13,743 nt of DNA from Coriobacteriaceae bacterium. GTDB taxonomy: Bacteria; Actinomycetota; Coriobacteriia; Coriobacteriales; UMGS124. This document shows, piece after piece, positions 13,576 to 13,743 of this stretch. The position numbers were made by a program, and so were the translations under genes. Location: assembly GCA_019420325.1 (NCBI GenBank), contig JAHZHK010000071.1, forward strand, positions 421-14,163. The letters are read 5' to 3'. The notes beneath the pieces are model-generated. The model was given only the letters and a program-made list of their open reading frames with translations, had not been told where the DNA came from and did no database searches. Numbering within the stretch: the stretch's first letter is position 1; the number at the start of each line of letters is the position of its first letter.

Positions 13576-13743
13576 CTAAGACGCGGCCTGCTCGAGGCAG
13601 TCCTCGACGGCCGTGAGGATGCCTTTGGAGGTGACGGTGGCGCCGGCCACGGCGTCGACGCCCTCGGTGCCGCCAGCCTCGACGATGGCCTCGGGGAGCC
13701 GCTCGATGGCCCTGGTGCCGATGCCCGGGGTCTCGGAGTTGTC
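13576..13743 (-). CDS. FMN-binding domain protein (C-terminal end only)
   Basis: Only the last 55 residues are in the window; the gene continues past the right edge. They match the end of the FMN_bind domain: NSETPGIGTRAIERLPEAI, then GVDAVAGATVTSKGI, then a helix ending EDCLEQAAS. The AGAT within this segment occupies the place of the S/T-G-A-T motif whose final threonine carries covalently bound FMN in many members; here the first position is alanine. In anaerobes of this type such domains occur as small exported proteins or joined to flavin-dependent reductases, feeding electrons to a partner. Because the domain ends at the protein's C terminus, a stand-alone FMN-binding protein, or one with this domain last, is likelier than a reductase with this domain first. 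Confidence 0.8.
   Translation of the reverse strand, partial: DNSETPGIGTRAIERLPEAIVEAGGTEGVDAVAGATVTSKGILTAVEDCLEQAAS

Overview
The window is high-GC bacterial DNA. Its gene content suggests an anaerobic member of the Coriobacteriia, most likely Eggerthellaceae: a Tat-exported DMSO-reductase-family molybdoenzyme with its ferredoxin partner and TorD chaperone, an FMN-binding-domain protein, a radical SAM enzyme and a ferredoxin-fused aldo/keto reductase. The taxonomy is inferred from these protein types, not from a marker gene; no rRNA or tRNA gene was seen.

Layout. (1) 1-1851, minus strand: an HsmA-family heme-type membrane protein (131-625) with its own terminator, then a 614-bp gap densely packed with TGAAC/GTTCA half-sites, then a YdjM/DUF457-family membrane protein (1240-1851). 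(2) 2157-2609, plus strand: a small coiled-coil DIP1984-family protein, followed by about 640 bp without a convincing gene. (3) 3252-5985, plus strand: an aldo/keto reductase carrying two C-terminal [4Fe-4S] motifs, a strong hairpin, then a separately transcribed radical SAM protein preceded by a perfect 16-bp palindrome. (4) 6199-10333, minus strand: a three-gene operon transcribed as TorD-like chaperone, DmsA-like catalytic subunit, DmsB-like four-cluster ferredoxin, ending at a hairpin with a T-run. No DmsC-type membrane anchor is present. (5) 10710-13478, plus strand: a large SUV3-like RNA helicase with a long N-terminal extension and a C-terminal zinc-finger-like motif, preceded by three direct repeats of exactly 23-bp period. 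(6) 13576 to the right edge, minus strand: the C-terminal end of an FMN-binding-domain protein.

How the genes fit together. The torD-dmsA-dmsB block is a self-contained maturation and electron-transfer unit: the chaperone should hold the Tat-signal-bearing catalytic subunit until its molybdenum cofactor is loaded, and the ferredoxin subunit should pass electrons to it. The electron acceptor (DMSO, TMAO, a catechol or another organic compound) cannot be told from sequence alone. The other genes appear to be independent units. Three plus-strand genes share a TACAAT -10-like hexamer lying 44-46 nt before the start codon.

The items most worth a second look are the half-site cluster beside the HsmA-family gene, the unusual third iron-sulfur motif of the ferredoxin subunit, the Gly/Ser insert in the catalytic subunit, and the SUV3-like helicase with its upstream 23-bp repeats. 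I did not find a clear new multi-gene system such as a defence island or CRISPR.
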